Assembly (NCBI GenBank): GCA_030704615.1
Contig: CM060734.1
Coordinates: 42,426,042-42,486,041, forward strand
Source of the DNA: Takakia lepidozioides
Lineage: Eukaryota > Streptophyta > Takakiopsida > Takakiales > Takakiaceae
Length of the DNA stretch: 60,000 nucleotides
Direction: 5' to 3'
The translations under genes and the position numbers were made by a program. Below, one piece after another: positions 11,515 through 24,100 of this stretch (positions are counted from its first letter, which is position 1; every line of letters starts with the position of its first letter). The notes under the pieces were generated by a model. It was given only the letters and a program-made list of their open reading frames with translations. It was not told where the DNA came from and searched no databases.

Positions 11515-14500
11515 ATGCAACACCCGGAGTCAAGAAAGACAATGTGGTTCCAGGATCTATTTGCGCGCTACAGAGACATGGGAGCCATGAACTCCCTTCA
11601 AAATCAGACCATTGAAGACTACTTGTACCTTCGCTACCGCGAAATGGTTGCAAACTCAGCCCCGATTCATGACTATCTCACGGCCCCCTCGAACACGGTC
11701 TGAGCTGAAGTCAATCTTTCTCTTCTTCTCTCTTCTCTCTTTGATGTCTACATATTCATGTCCATCGTGACCATGTAGGTCTCGTCTGTAATCCACAGAT
11801 TAGAGAGTAAAGGGTGAGGGACAGAGGCGCAAGACGTTGCATATTCCTGCAAACGGGATGGTGTTGCATAGAACAAAATTAGAGGTGATATTGTGACTAC
11901 GATGGCTGTAGAATTTTCCTAGATTTCCCCACACACCACGACAATGCATCGATCGTCCCGCGTGGAATGTTTACTGATGTATGCATTTGAGTGACTTCCT
12001 GCAGTTTTAGCGTTTTTGGCATGTTTGTCAGCTGTATAATGACTGAGCGTTAGATTCACGTTGGTATCGATTGTACATAACAAGATAGATAAAGACAGAT
12101 CAGAACTGATATATACCAATACAGCGTTTGACTTGTTTTCAGGGGGATGAATTCAGGAACCATCTCCCTCACACAACAGGGTGTTCAAGCTTCCAACCCC
12201 ACGCGACTGGCCCCCCTTCCTTCACAACATGAATGCTGACCGCGATAAGTTGTTGGCTTGCGAAAAGGAGGCAGAGAATCCACCACTGCCAGTTGTTTCG
12301 AATCCTCTCTTCCTTAGAAACAATAGCCCATCCAAAGACCACTACCGATTCACGTCTCATATGATGAGAGCTCTGTTTCCGAACATCAAGGACACCACTG
12401 TCTGTCCGGAGAGCGAGCTCTCCTTGAGACCAAAATTGAAAGGTAGTGTCTTTTGTAATCCAATTCAACCCTTTAGGCAATCTAATTGAACTTCCTAAAG
12501 AACTTGAAAAAGGAAAATATCAGAATCTATACTGATGGATCGGTGTTTCCAGGGCCACAAGTACAATCCCAAACAAACTTTGGACCTCCAAAATCCTCGC
12601 AACCCCCAGAGGAGCTCATGAAAGTTTTGTACAAAACAGTTGAAGCTATGCCCCGTAATCAGAGCACTAGTCATGAGCTTGCCAAGGGCTGGGGGCCTCC
12701 CAAGACGTCAAGCTATCCAGAGATACGGGCATGGTTCTGGCGCTTACTCCAACCAGCTGGTGGCCTACGATTGGATGAGTATATGTGCCAACCCGAGTCA
12801 GAAATACAACAAAACCTCAAAGATGCTAAGGTTCCAAGTGAGGAGAGTGCAAGTCATTCAGGGTCCAGTCAACCCACCGATCTGGGTGATATGAGGGAGA
12901 CAGTCAACTATGAGCCAGAACCTGAAGAGACGGGGGAGGAATACGACCAGAGCACTATATTGGAGGATGACATGACTGAGAGGCTAGCCAACATTCAAGG
13001 GCTTGAGAGAATTCTGGAAAGTTTGACTCTGAGTGCCAATGCTGCATTGAATGGGACAGGCAGGCATTCTGATAAGAGGTGTTCTAGAACTGCAGGTAAG
13101 GATGTCTCTCTTTGAGTATTGGAGATGGACTGGCATGCTTAGTTGTTAATTCACACATTGTATGACAAGTTGGCAGGTCATCAAAATAGTTTCTTCCCCA
13201 ATCCAGAGTGTACTTGGAAAGAGGCAAGCATAGATTCTGCTAATCAACTGTAGAGTTCATAATGGTGTCTTGTGCATTACAAAAGCTCTGGGCTCCATTT
13301 TGAAGCTTGAGCTTGGAAATAGAGTCACTTGCAGCAGGAACACCAGGAAGCATACAAAGGCCCAGACTCATGGAGATGTCACTACCTGCAAAAAATAAAC
13401 CTTCACGCAAGTTGCTTGAGCCCCCAAACAAATTAGCTGGATCAGGTTGCAACTGGACTGATCGAGTAACAAGTAAAGAATCAGAACCTGCGGTTGAAGC
13501 AGAAGTGGAGGAAGCTCAAGCAAGGGACAATGAGAACCCAACAGACTGCAAGGAGATGGATGCACTGAGCTTAGTTGCAGGCTACAGTGGAGAATGTTGT
13601 AAAGAGCAACAGGAGACGAACTTGGGCTCAGGCTATGATGTCATTCCATCATTTACTGGTGCAATCAGTGGAATTGCAGGCCACGGATTCAAAGAGACAG
13701 TGTGCAAACATGGAGGTAATATTCTGCATGACATAGAATCTCCCTTGAATGTCGTGCAAATGGTAGGATGTTATTAGCACTTGTCTTGGAACAGCACTAC
13801 TACAAGCGGTTTAGTTTGTCTTGGTACAACTGCGGGCCACAGCCAGAGATGGACATTAAAAATTCAGCAGATGTATTGGATCAAACAGATTGACAGATGA
13901 GATGCTCACAAATTCTTTGCATTACTCGTTAGAAGACTAGTGGCCTCCTGGAACATTAGAGTGCATAATGATATCCTGCAATTGAAATGTTCCCAGGGAT
14001 AGAAGCTGAAACAAGGAGAGTGCGATTTGAGGACACAAGCCACAAAAGGAGAGAAGAGGACACTATTGTACTTGGCTTTGTCAGGTCTGATCTTGGCTAT
14101 GTAAAGCCTCCAACAGATTGTGAGCCAGAGGAGAAATTACAAAACCCAGTGACACAACACCTGAGAAATGAAGGATTAAGGAGAGAAGCTCCAAGACTCA
14201 AATATAAAATCCAACAGAATACGCAAGAGGAGAGGGAGAGAGTATCTGTACCCTCCCTTGGCAGAAGCTGGTGTATTGTTGGGGGATATACCATGCGTCA
14301 TAAAGGCAGTCTATATGGACCCCAGACATCAGAGGTTTTCAGACATGAGAAACAATCGGGCACCAACCGGATGCAGGTTAAAGCATGATTTCTTTGGAAG
14401 AGAGAATCATTGAGAAAATGTCACGTAGTTGTGGGAACATTCTGTGCCTGTGGGATTCTACTCTCCCTAATGGACCTCAGATGTTAGTACAGAGTAGAAA

Positions 14501-15056
14501 ACAGAGAAACTCTGATATTGCTCCAGCTCCACAATGATGAAAGGTGTTGGATGACAGCCTGAACATCATCTAGTGTGCTAGTTACATCTCAAGACTACTA
14601 TAAACTTATGTTCACACTTGGCTTAGAAGGTTTTGGGTATTCTTCAAGCATGCCTTGTGCCTCCTAGTATCACTTTAGGTGGACAAGATAAACCATATGG
14701 AAACCGTCGTGACAGCATTAGAGAAGTGGTGGACTACAGTTTTTCATGCGCATGCGAGTTGTCATATCAATAGGGGCAAGATAAATAACTACTTGGAATC
14801 CGTTATGCATATTTACGCTAATTCACTTCATCTTCACTACTACATCATTCAACTTTCGCAAGTTACATTAAAGGATGATCTTTCAGTGAGAGATTTGCTT
14901 CGAGAAGGTCGTCACTTTTTAATGTACAGACCTGTTGATTCTAATCTGGAGCCCTCTACTTATAAACAACTCTGTGAAGGGAAAGAAGTGATCGACACAC
15001 CACAAATGCTAGGATCAACAATATTGCGGGCCTCCCTGCTTCTCACACAGCTGTGA
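11515..15056 (+). CDS. unrecognised six-exon protein, about 720 aa
   Basis: The exons that splice in frame are 11515-11697, 12157-12442, 12553-13095, about 13323-13715, 13997-14376 and 14679-15056 (TGA). All donors are GT and all acceptors AG, and phases agree (0,1,1,1,0). The sum is 2,163 nt, exactly 721 codons. I chose the ATG at 11515 over an upstream in-frame GTG. The exon 4 acceptor could instead be 12 nt later. The N-terminus is basic/aromatic (WFQDLFARYRDMG). The middle is acidic and low-complexity (EPEPEETGEEYDQ). The C-terminus is helical (ALEKWWTTVFHAHASCH, then YIIQLSQVTLKDD). No signal peptide or membrane segment is evident, and I recognise no domain. Its stop is only 78 bp from the stop of the convergent HCF107-like gene. 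A real gene is likely because six exons join cleanly. Confidence 0.65.
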
Positions 15057-15134
15057 TCTTAGTATTGGAACTCAGAATGGAGAGACCTATACAGTATTTG
15101 AATCTTATTCATTGAGCAGGGGTGATCAATCTAT

Positions 15135-18100
15135 TCAGTGTCTCAGCCCGTGCCCCATTGCCAGTTGGGTCCTGCAAGAACTTCGACTCAGTATTGAAGG
15201 CTCGCCTCTTCTATGTGAAGTTTGACGGTTACTGTGATCATCCTGCCTACACGCTTCAAGATCATACCTCCATGGAAACTTCACCTTCAGAAAGGCCTCC
15301 ACATCAAACTCCTCTCCTACCTGGAGGTCTTTGCCCATTCGATATGCCAATGCTGTCCCTACCTCAGAGTCTGCTGAGACAGCTTGGACTACTTTGTTCT
15401 TTGACCATGGAAACTGATGCTCAAGTTTGAAAAAACCTTTAATGCGATTAATGGCTGGAGCCAGCGTACCAGAAAGATTCACATCCCAAGTGACTTCATC
15501 CACCACTTCCATCCTCTGCACATTTTACAAGCCCCACACGCTTTAATATGCCAGAACTTGCCACAGCTGCAAGCAACAAGTAAAATGAGCCCAGCTGATG
15601 TGAAACTCCAACCAACAGCAATTTGATGGATTCCCTAGATACAATGCTGCCAAGGTCAAATGCAAGACTCATGCTAAGCCTGAGGAAATAAATGGAACCA
15701 TCGTAGTCGACCTACTGCTGGACCGGTTCAACTTTATACATGCTGTCAACCTCAGCAGGTGGAGTGAGAAGCAGGTTATCATGTAACAAATCTGCCACAC
15801 CTGCTGAAGGCAGAGATTACGGAGCTCATCAGCACGCACAGCATTGCCTTGGCGCTCTTCCATGGCAGCCCAGGACATCCAGGTGGGCACATTCTGTGAG
15901 TCCACTTTCAACGCACATTTGAACAACACTCGAGCCACTCCGACATTCCCCTGTCGGTCTTCCAAATTTCCCCAGGCCTGCCAACCAATCTCTCAACTTG
16001 CTTAGGCCTCTTGGCTGCATGTCATTCCCATGAGCTCAGTAAGCTCTGCTATTTTCTACCCAGGCCTTCAACTGTATAGTGATTTGAAGTTGAAATGCAC
16101 TATTGTTATAGTAGACCATCCTACAATTTCTTTTTCCAAAGAGGAACCCAATTATAAAGCCACTAAACAACCCAACATACCTGGAAGGCACGAACCGCAT
16201 CCATACTTTTAGGGTTGACAGAGACAGCCCTTTGAAAAAGCTCTCGAGCAGTGGTCAGATTGTCTTCTTTCCATTCCATCCAACCCCAGGCCTGGACAAA
16301 ATCTTGTGTATAAGCCCCAGGTCCTCTGTAACTCCTCAATCTTTATCTCGCTCATTTTCGCAGAAGTCTAATACTCTTCAATTGATATGACCCCAGACAA
16401 AAAGAAAAGGCAGGAAGGATTGCAATAACTTAGAAGACTTCGTTGAAGAAGGGCTGAGGGAAACATACAATCCAAACAGGCTGATGCTTGGGATCCAAAG
16501 CAAGAGCACGCTTGAAGAGCTCACGAGCAATGCCAGGATGGCAACAATCATACTCAAACAGCCCTAATGCTTGTAAGAGCACTGGATCTTTTGGATTGAG
16601 TTCTTGCCCTCGTTGGAAAAGCTGTCGGGCACGCTCCTTGTTACCCTGCTTGGCCTCAAACAAGGCCCATGCCTGCCAGATATACCGATTCTTGGGACTC
16701 CCTTCAACCCCTCTCTGTCCCTTCCACCACTTGTCACTTGTAAGAGCCAACTCGAATTACCTACAAAGGGGAAGTAGATTCAGTAGAAATAGAAGGGATG
16801 GAATCAGCTAGGATGGAAAATGTTTTAGCTCTATGGACAACAACACAGTGAGAACAGAATTAGAGCATGAAGACCTGAAATAGGTGACGGGCAGTGGCAA
16901 AGCAGTCTTGCTCTGACTCCATGAGTGCCCATGCCTGTCACAAAAACGCAGCAGTCAAAGGATGGAATCGCATCATTAAATTGCAAGATTCTGTATGTCT
17001 TTCTTTTGGTGTCTCATTTAGGTGGGACATACTCATTAGACATCTTAGCCTCGGCCTTAAATATCCTACAGCCTGCACCTGGATTGTTGTAGTGTATAAA
17101 GGATGACCAGAACAAGTGAAATCCGAATTAGGGTCCCTAGTCCCTACCATCGTAGAAGGATCCCACTGGTATAGACCCTGCTTCTGGTCTCTCGTGTCCT
17201 GGTGATCCTTTGCACTCCAAAAAGGTGCAGGTTCTACGGTATTTATGGCCAAGGCTAAATGTCAATGAGTACGTCCCACCTACCTCCCTCCGTCTGGTAG
17301 TGGGACTTCCCCTGCAAAGGAATTTGATTCCGTCATCCAGTTTTTCTAACAAAGATTTTTTCCCCATACTATCAATCACATGTGAGTATTCAGAATTCAG
17401 ACACCAGCAGGGTCAGAGCTACTGGCATGTCTTGAGGTCTGGAACTAGCAAGAAGAGTTGCAGAGACTTTCCTTTTCATGGTTTCCAAAAGGGCAACATG
17501 TTCAGAAGAATATCTGTGACATGAGCCAGAAAATGCGCTCTCTTTGCTGCCATCATCCCTACAGATAGGGTACATGGGTTAGCTTTTCCCTGCTGAGGTA
17601 ACTTACTGTACGGAGGCAAGTAGTCTCCTAGTTTAACCTTTAGCCTAGTGCCCAGGGTGGATGATCCATTAGGTGGTCTTCGAGTCCCCCTCTGCAGGGG
17701 AGAAACTTGAACAGGAGGAATGGCTTTCTCCTCCATTTTGACGAGACACCTAGCTACAATCCTGGTGGAATGTCAGTCCTCCAAACAAGGTTGAACCAGA
17801 AATCTTATTCACGATAGCGTACCAACCAGCTAGCTGCACTCTTGGAGTTTGTTTGTGTGGCCTTGCCAAACAGGGACCTTGCATGTTCATGTCTGCCTGC
17901 TTTCACTTCAATCAAGGCAAGTGTCTGCAAGATGTACTCATTCGGCCCACAGAATTTCAGCCCTTTTCCCAGCAGCTGTCTGGCCCTCATTGAGTTGCCC
18001 TCCCGAAGCTCCAACACAGCCCAGCCATGCCAGGCTGCAGCATGCTTCTTGTCAGCGACTGTGGCGGCATCAAAAAGCTTTTTTGCTTTGCTGCTATTGC

Positions 18101-20240
18101 CACAACCTTCCTCCAGCACTGCCCATGCCTATGGACCACCCACCGAAGTAGCATCACGATGCAATCATCGAACCATACAGGCGAAAAACTGGATGAGAGT
18201 AGGGAAACCATAAACATCAAAGAAGGCTGACAACTTTCTGACTAGAGTGCTCTAGAGCACCGAGGGGAGAAATGGACTGACCTGCCAAATGTAGGCATTC
18301 TCACCACGTACTGCCTGGCAACCATCTTCAAGCACCTTCCTGGCTTTTTGCACCTTATGCAGCGTTTTGTACAAATTTCCCAATGCCACATATGGCCGGC
18401 CATTGTCAGGCCAGTCTTTGATGCACTGGAACCACCAATGTATGCTAAGCAAGTAAGGCCCTAGTTTTGCACCATGAATTGTGGCAACAATTATAAATCT
18501 AGTAATTGTCCTTCGCCTACCTCCCAATAAGAGTTGCATTTTGGAAGGGAAAAAATGTAATGAAGGGTTTCGTAGCAATTGGTGTAGGCAACTGCAACAA
18601 ATGGCAATGATTCTAATTGCAAGACCTTTCCACCCAATGCACAAGGCCAGTCAGGGCAGATGCAAACAGTAATAGATATGTGAACAATAAGATTCTCCTT
18701 ACCGACTTAAGTATCCAGGAAGGTGGGAATCAAACAGCAACAGCCATCAGCCCATGGAGACTGGATCAAACCAGCTGCTAATAATCAATCAAAAATTGTG
18801 GTCCAAGTGGAACATCAATCCCACAGATCGAACTTGTGAGCAAGCATACAACACAGGCCCATAAGTTTAGACGGAGCTTTGGATTGATAGCTTTGTTATC
18901 CAAATTGGAATGCTAGACTTCAACTGTGAAGGTCCCACAAGACTTTCTCAAGAGGGTTGAAACAGCATAAAAGCATATAAGCTGGGTGGCCCCAATAAAT
19001 GTGTAGAACAGGCCAGACAGGTCACCAGTCATATGAATTATCGCTATAGTGGCCACAGAACCTGTCGTAGGGTCTTCCAAAAACCAGCAGGTAAACGTCC
19101 AGTTCCAGTTCCAGCATGACAGACTTGCAGAATATTACGTGCATTTATCCCACCTCCTGCTGAATATTGCTCACTGAGATGGCCAAGAGAAATTCATGCC
19201 CTCACCTACAAAGTAACTTCAGGTCTACTTAATGATAGGACTGATGATGTTACCTCACACTCAGATGGCTGGCAATCCATTAATCAGCGTTGCAGTGTTC
19301 CAGCCGGGACCCATGAATATACCTGTTTCAAAAGAGCTACAGCCTGATCAACCAACCCCTTCTGCCGCAAGCAGCGGGCCCGATACAGCTGCAGATCCAA
19401 GTTGATGGTGAGGCGCTGATGCGGCTTGACAGGCTCCCCTACCATTGACACAGCAGAGACTTTGGGAGACAGAGCCCCTTCCCCAGCCACCACCCTGTTA
19501 GGAGTCTTGGGCACCGTTACCATTGGTTCTCCCGCTACCACGAAATTAAACTTTTCACAACTATTTGTATTTGGAAAAGAGGACACCCAGCTGTGTAGGA
19601 GTGGTTTGTCTTTGTCACTCTGCTCCTCAAAAATCTTCCCAGCTGAACCAGGAATGACACTGAGAGGCGTACCAATTTGCTCAACTGTCGATTCCACCCC
19701 TGCCCCCAAAGCTCTCCACCCCTCAACCTTCATCTCCTCCCTCCCTCCTCCCACCTCGGCGTCAACCCTTCTAGACAGCTCCTCCCTTCTGTTTCTTTCC
19801 ATTTCCAATAGTTGGTCTGTTTGTCCTACCCCATCTAGAGCCCTCTGCAGGTCCCTGGGTTGGCTTACAACTACGGAATCGGGTGGGTCTGATTTATATA
19901 GAACAGATGGTTCCTGCATCCCCCAATTTTCAAGGCGTTTGCTGGGACTCTCTGTGCCTGGAATGAGCACTCCCTTCTTACTGCCTTCTGACAACATTCC
20001 CTCTACCTCCTCCCCAGAATCCACCCGCATTCGCGCCCCGCTTACATTATGTCGATTAACCCGTAGTTGCCTACGGGGCCACTCACTGAGACCACAGCTT
20101 TTCTGAATTACGCAAAACTGGTGCAGATGAAGGGAATTTGCTGGATATTGTGGAACACTTCCCTGAAGAGAACAAGATTCCTCCAAATTGCAAACTCGAA
20201 AATTGGAATGCAGCAGGGACGCAAAACAAGTTCCTGACAT
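15135..20240 (-). CDS. HCF107: HCF107/Mbb1-like HAT (half-TPR) repeat chloroplast RNA-stabilising protein, about 792 aa
   Basis: The exons, 5' to 3' on the minus strand, are 20240-19323, 18425-18282, 18128-17823, 16934-16875, 16750-16469, 16291-16181, 15977-15801 and 15515-15135. Every length is a multiple of three, so all seven introns are phase 0. Joined, they read as HCF107: DWPDNGRPYVALGNLYK, RGENAYIWQ/AWAVLEEG, AATVADKKHAAAWHGWAVLE, GLKFCGPNEYILQTLALIE, ELNPKDPVLLQALGLFEYD, DPKHQPVWI/AWGWMEWKE and VPTWMSWAAMEERQGN. These are tandem W..A..E...GN...AR HAT repeats. In the known family this protein enters the chloroplast and binds the psbH 5' region, stabilising psbH transcripts and supporting psbB expression. 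The roughly 270-residue N-terminal part is weakly conserved and should include the transit peptide. The total is longer than the Arabidopsis protein (about 650 aa). The last exon may contain one further 96-nt intron, also in frame. The 5' start could be further upstream. Confidence 0.9.
16935..17822 (-). other. long HCF107 intron with possible retroelement debris
   Basis: This 888-bp intron between the third and fourth exons is much longer than most of its neighbours. On the minus strand it holds an open frame (17476-17736) with PVQVSPLQRGTRRPPNGSS and other proline/arginine-rich text. That suggests a decayed LINE ORF1 or similar, but no diagnostic motif is present. The splice sites on both sides are intact. 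Confidence 0.3.
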
Positions 20241-21129
20241 TCTTCCCGAAACCCGCTTTATTCACGGTAGCGATGCGCGCAACAGCAAACCCACCTGCAT
20301 TTTATGCTCCCTCTCATGAGATCAGCAGCCCTCAATCATCATTCAAAGAGGGTGCTGCGTTTCAATCGATGGGCTCCGCAAAGTAAACCTATGTAAAGGT
20401 AAGCAACCCACATTTCTTACTTTCGAAGGGAACGTGATCTTCGAGATCAAAACTCAAAAGGAATTTCACCGCCAAAAATTTCGTGGATGAGTGGAATGGA
20501 TGACCACAAATCAGCACTGCTTCCAAGAAGATACTGAAATGTAGAAGAATATGCTTGTTCCGGTCATGCACAGGCCCAACAGAACGCTCATTCTTGAAGC
20601 ATGCCACTCTTGGACATTCACAGGACCCATCAAATGCAGTGCGGTTGCAGTTGCGTGTTCTCGGATGTTGCTTTGGTCGGTTTGCTACAGTCATGACCCT
20701 CGCGCGGTGGATGGGTTGCTTATTTTTGCGATGGGTTCCTCCTGCCTCGGAAGATCCACCTGGGAAGTTACGACACCGATCGACACAGCGGAATAGAGAC
20801 AGAGAATAAAATGCAACGATTGGAGAGGGAAGCCGAGAGAATCGAGTTGTGATCAGTGAGTGTTACTGGAAGGCAGAGATTATTATCAACCAAAGAAACA
20901 CAGGAGAATTGCAGAAAGAGGATGATGCTCCAGCCAAAGCAAGGGTAGTGAAGTTTCTGTGTGTGCGCGTGTGAGACACACAGAGGACAAGGGGGAGGTC
21001 TATGACATATCCTTAAGCGGGCAGACGAATGGAAGATGAACGCTTCTAGGCGGGGAAGGGAAAAGTATCGAGAAATTTGGGCACCTAGAGTGAGAGAAAG
21101 GAGTGAAAGGAGTTGACAGGTACGCAGGC
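20241..21129. promoter_or_regulatory. shared divergent promoter region of HCF107-like and INO80-D-like genes
   Basis: The two start codons lie 889 bp apart, head to head, with no transposon recognised between them. The space must carry both 5' UTRs and both promoters. I see no clear TATA box that would fix a start site. The right part has purine-rich gagaga/aggga stretches typical of plant 5' leaders. Confidence 0.5.
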
Positions 21130-24100
21130 ATGGGCAGCACAAGCAAGCCGAAGCTCACAAAACGCCAGCCTTCTCTCTCCTCTCCTCCAAACCCAGCCTC
21201 TGACACCATAGATTCGGGGAAGAAGATAGGAGGGCAGGGAGAGGGGGCGCGCACAGTCATAGCGGGCGATGCCAGCGCCAGTTGCAGTGAGACAGACGCT
21301 CGCCGATTTGCCAGTGATGAAGGCTCTGACTACGATTCTGAGTCTCCCGACATCGTCGTTGAAGGTATGTCTTCATTTGAGTTTTTGTACACATGAACCT
21401 TTCTTTTGCTTTTGGCTCTAAGAACCTTGAGTTAGTATTACATTGCGTTGCAAATTATTGATCTGAATGCAGAATCTTATCTGTGGCTTGATTCTTATAG
21501 CTTGTACAGTTTGCATGAGCTTTTTCCGATGTTCGTAAGACTAGAGAGCAAACGATACCCTGTGGTCACCAACTTGTTTGCATTATCTTGCTCCTCAGTA
21601 TTTGCATGACTGAAGACTCAGTTCTTGGTTCTTTTTTTTCCTTCACACATACTTGGAGTCAGTACCTCTGGATATGCTTGAGTATGTCAGAGGTTAAAGC
21701 CAGATAGAAGCTTTGCCTTGAATTCCATCGTCTTGGAGAGAGTCTTCTTGGGAGAATCTGTCTGCTGCATGTTATGAGTTTTATAACGTAGCTTTGTCTA
21801 TATGTAGGTGTTTTAGTAGGTTATAGCTGTTGTGCATGTGTGTCTAATCCTCAGAAACTTTAGGTAATGACAACTCCCATTGCATCTTTGGTAGCTTTGC
21901 CCTGGGAGGCAGTTATAATCTTGCATATGGTGAAACTTGTTCTATCATTGACAGTTAATTTTAAATGTCCAGTATCTTGTTCACTTGAAGCGGCACTACT
22001 GACAGATCTTTGAACACCTCCCAGATGAATTCACAGCAGGTGCTAAAGAAGACGAAATTCTGAAAAAGGCGGATGCATTAACTCTGGAGGTAGTAGTACG
22101 AAGGCGGGCACGCCGAGTCCGGCAGCTGATGAAGCTCTATAAAGCTCAATATTGGGGCCTTCTAGAAGAGATGAGGTCCAAGTACCGTCGGTTTTACCTC
22201 CGGCATGGCAAGAGCGGATGGCGTGATGATATTGAGGGTGGGGAAAAACTGAGAGGGGATGATGGTGAGCCTGTAGGGAGGGAGAGAGAGGGGGCAGCTC
22301 CAGCTACTGCAGAGGGAGGGATGAAGGAGCCACATGCCCCAGAGAAGGCAGGAACTGAGAGTTTACGTTGTGGGGCTCAGGGCTGCTCAGCGAAGCCCTT
22401 GCCTTTGAGTGTGTTCTGCTTCGCACACATTCTGCTGGAGCCCCGGCAGCGGCTGTACAGACCTTGCTCCTATGTCATTCGCAGGTTCTCTCTCTCTTTG
22501 TCTTTCTTTCTCTTTCATATCCCTGCCCTCTAGGAAGCCTATCGCCATTGGGTGGACTTGATATGGGAGTAGATAAAGGTCTCTGTGACTAAATGCCGGA
22601 CTTGGGACCTCGTGTCTTTTTTTGTTTTGACCTGAAGTATTCTGCTTCGGGTGAGGTAGTACGTTGGATTCAGTTGGAGAGTTTGGGGCCTCTCCCTCTT
22701 TAGAATTTCTCTACTCGGGCCATTCCCTGCAGCTCCTTTGGAGTGGTGATCTCTGAATAGGAACAAGCAGATCCCTACTGCTTGGGGGCAGGCCCTCCGC
22801 CCAAAATGGGCAGTTGCATACTCTGTCTAGCATGCTCGGCATTTGGGCTAGTTGTGCTTAAACTTATAGCCTGCGAGACCTATCAATTACACATGTCACA
22901 CTGACAACATCACTCCTCAGGGTGATTCCTGGGAAATGGTTACTTATGCCAAATCTAGGGCTTCGTGTGCAGTTTTTGGGGTGAATCCCAGGATGGACGA
23001 TGTGTCCTTTAAAACTACCTGCTCCAGCTTAGGCTTGGATTATGTGGCCAATGGCTCCATCTTGAGACTTGATAACAGAGGTACTCTGAAGGTTTCAATG
23101 TCTAAAAACACTACAAATATAGTCTCACATCAAATCAATTTAGAGGTTCGTCCCTTGACAGGCTGGAGAGCGGTCTTAGACAGGATTGCTCCTGGACGAC
23201 CAACCGATCTGCAAAGGGGGGTCAATTCCTCCGTGTGTAGATTTTGTGTTAACTTTGAGGATTGGCAAACCATTCAGTTTACAATATCCTTCAGTCACAC
23301 AACGCTCAGACTCCGCAATATATGGTCAGCTAGCCTGTCTGGCTGCTTGGTATCAACCTCATCCAGGGCTTCAAACCTGTTAGAAACTTTCAAGTTGAAG
23401 TCCCCACCCTTGGCTGTCTTCCTAGAGTGCACAGCAAACAATCCTGAAGCAAAAGTCTGGCTTGCAGCTGGGCTCTTTCAACTTCTCGGGGCTGACCAAC
23501 CAAAGGAAACAATTTGAAGTGGGACAAGTTCTTCAGGCAAATGGTATTCATATCTGTGCAGGGCAAGAGACGTGGGAAACTTCGGACAAACCGCTGGAGG
23601 TGTCAATGGTTCCCCTTCCGCTAGCAAAAGGGGGGTCATTCTCAATCTACACAAGAAAGGTGACAGAGAAGAGCCCGGGAACTAACTATCGAGGCATCGC
23701 GCTTCTCAATGCAGTTGGCAAGAGATTTTGCAGAGTTATAAGTACTTGTCTCGAGGTTGTTGAGTCTAGAGGTTGTTTCCATGAAGGCCAAGCTGGCTTT
23801 CTGCAAAACAGGGGCTGCGTGGATCATATCTTCACTCTAAGCCAGATTATCCAGGGAAGAAGCAGGGAGACCCACCCCTTGGACAAAAAGGCTAATGACA
23901 CAGTGTGGAGAGATGGTCTATGGCTCCGACTGTGGTCATCTGGGACCAATGGAAAGATGTGGAGAGTGGTCCATAACTTGCATGCTCACACCACTTTGTC
24001 ACTGTTAATGGACAGAAGTCTAACTTCTTTGACATAGACCAAGGTGTAGCTCAAGGATGTACCCTCTCCCCTCTGCTCTTCAAAGTTTTCATCAATCAAC

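Noticed and set aside
19426-20106. 226-residue plus-strand frame
   Set aside because: Antisense shadow of the long first exon of the HCF107-like gene, which is supported by conserved protein and splice sites.
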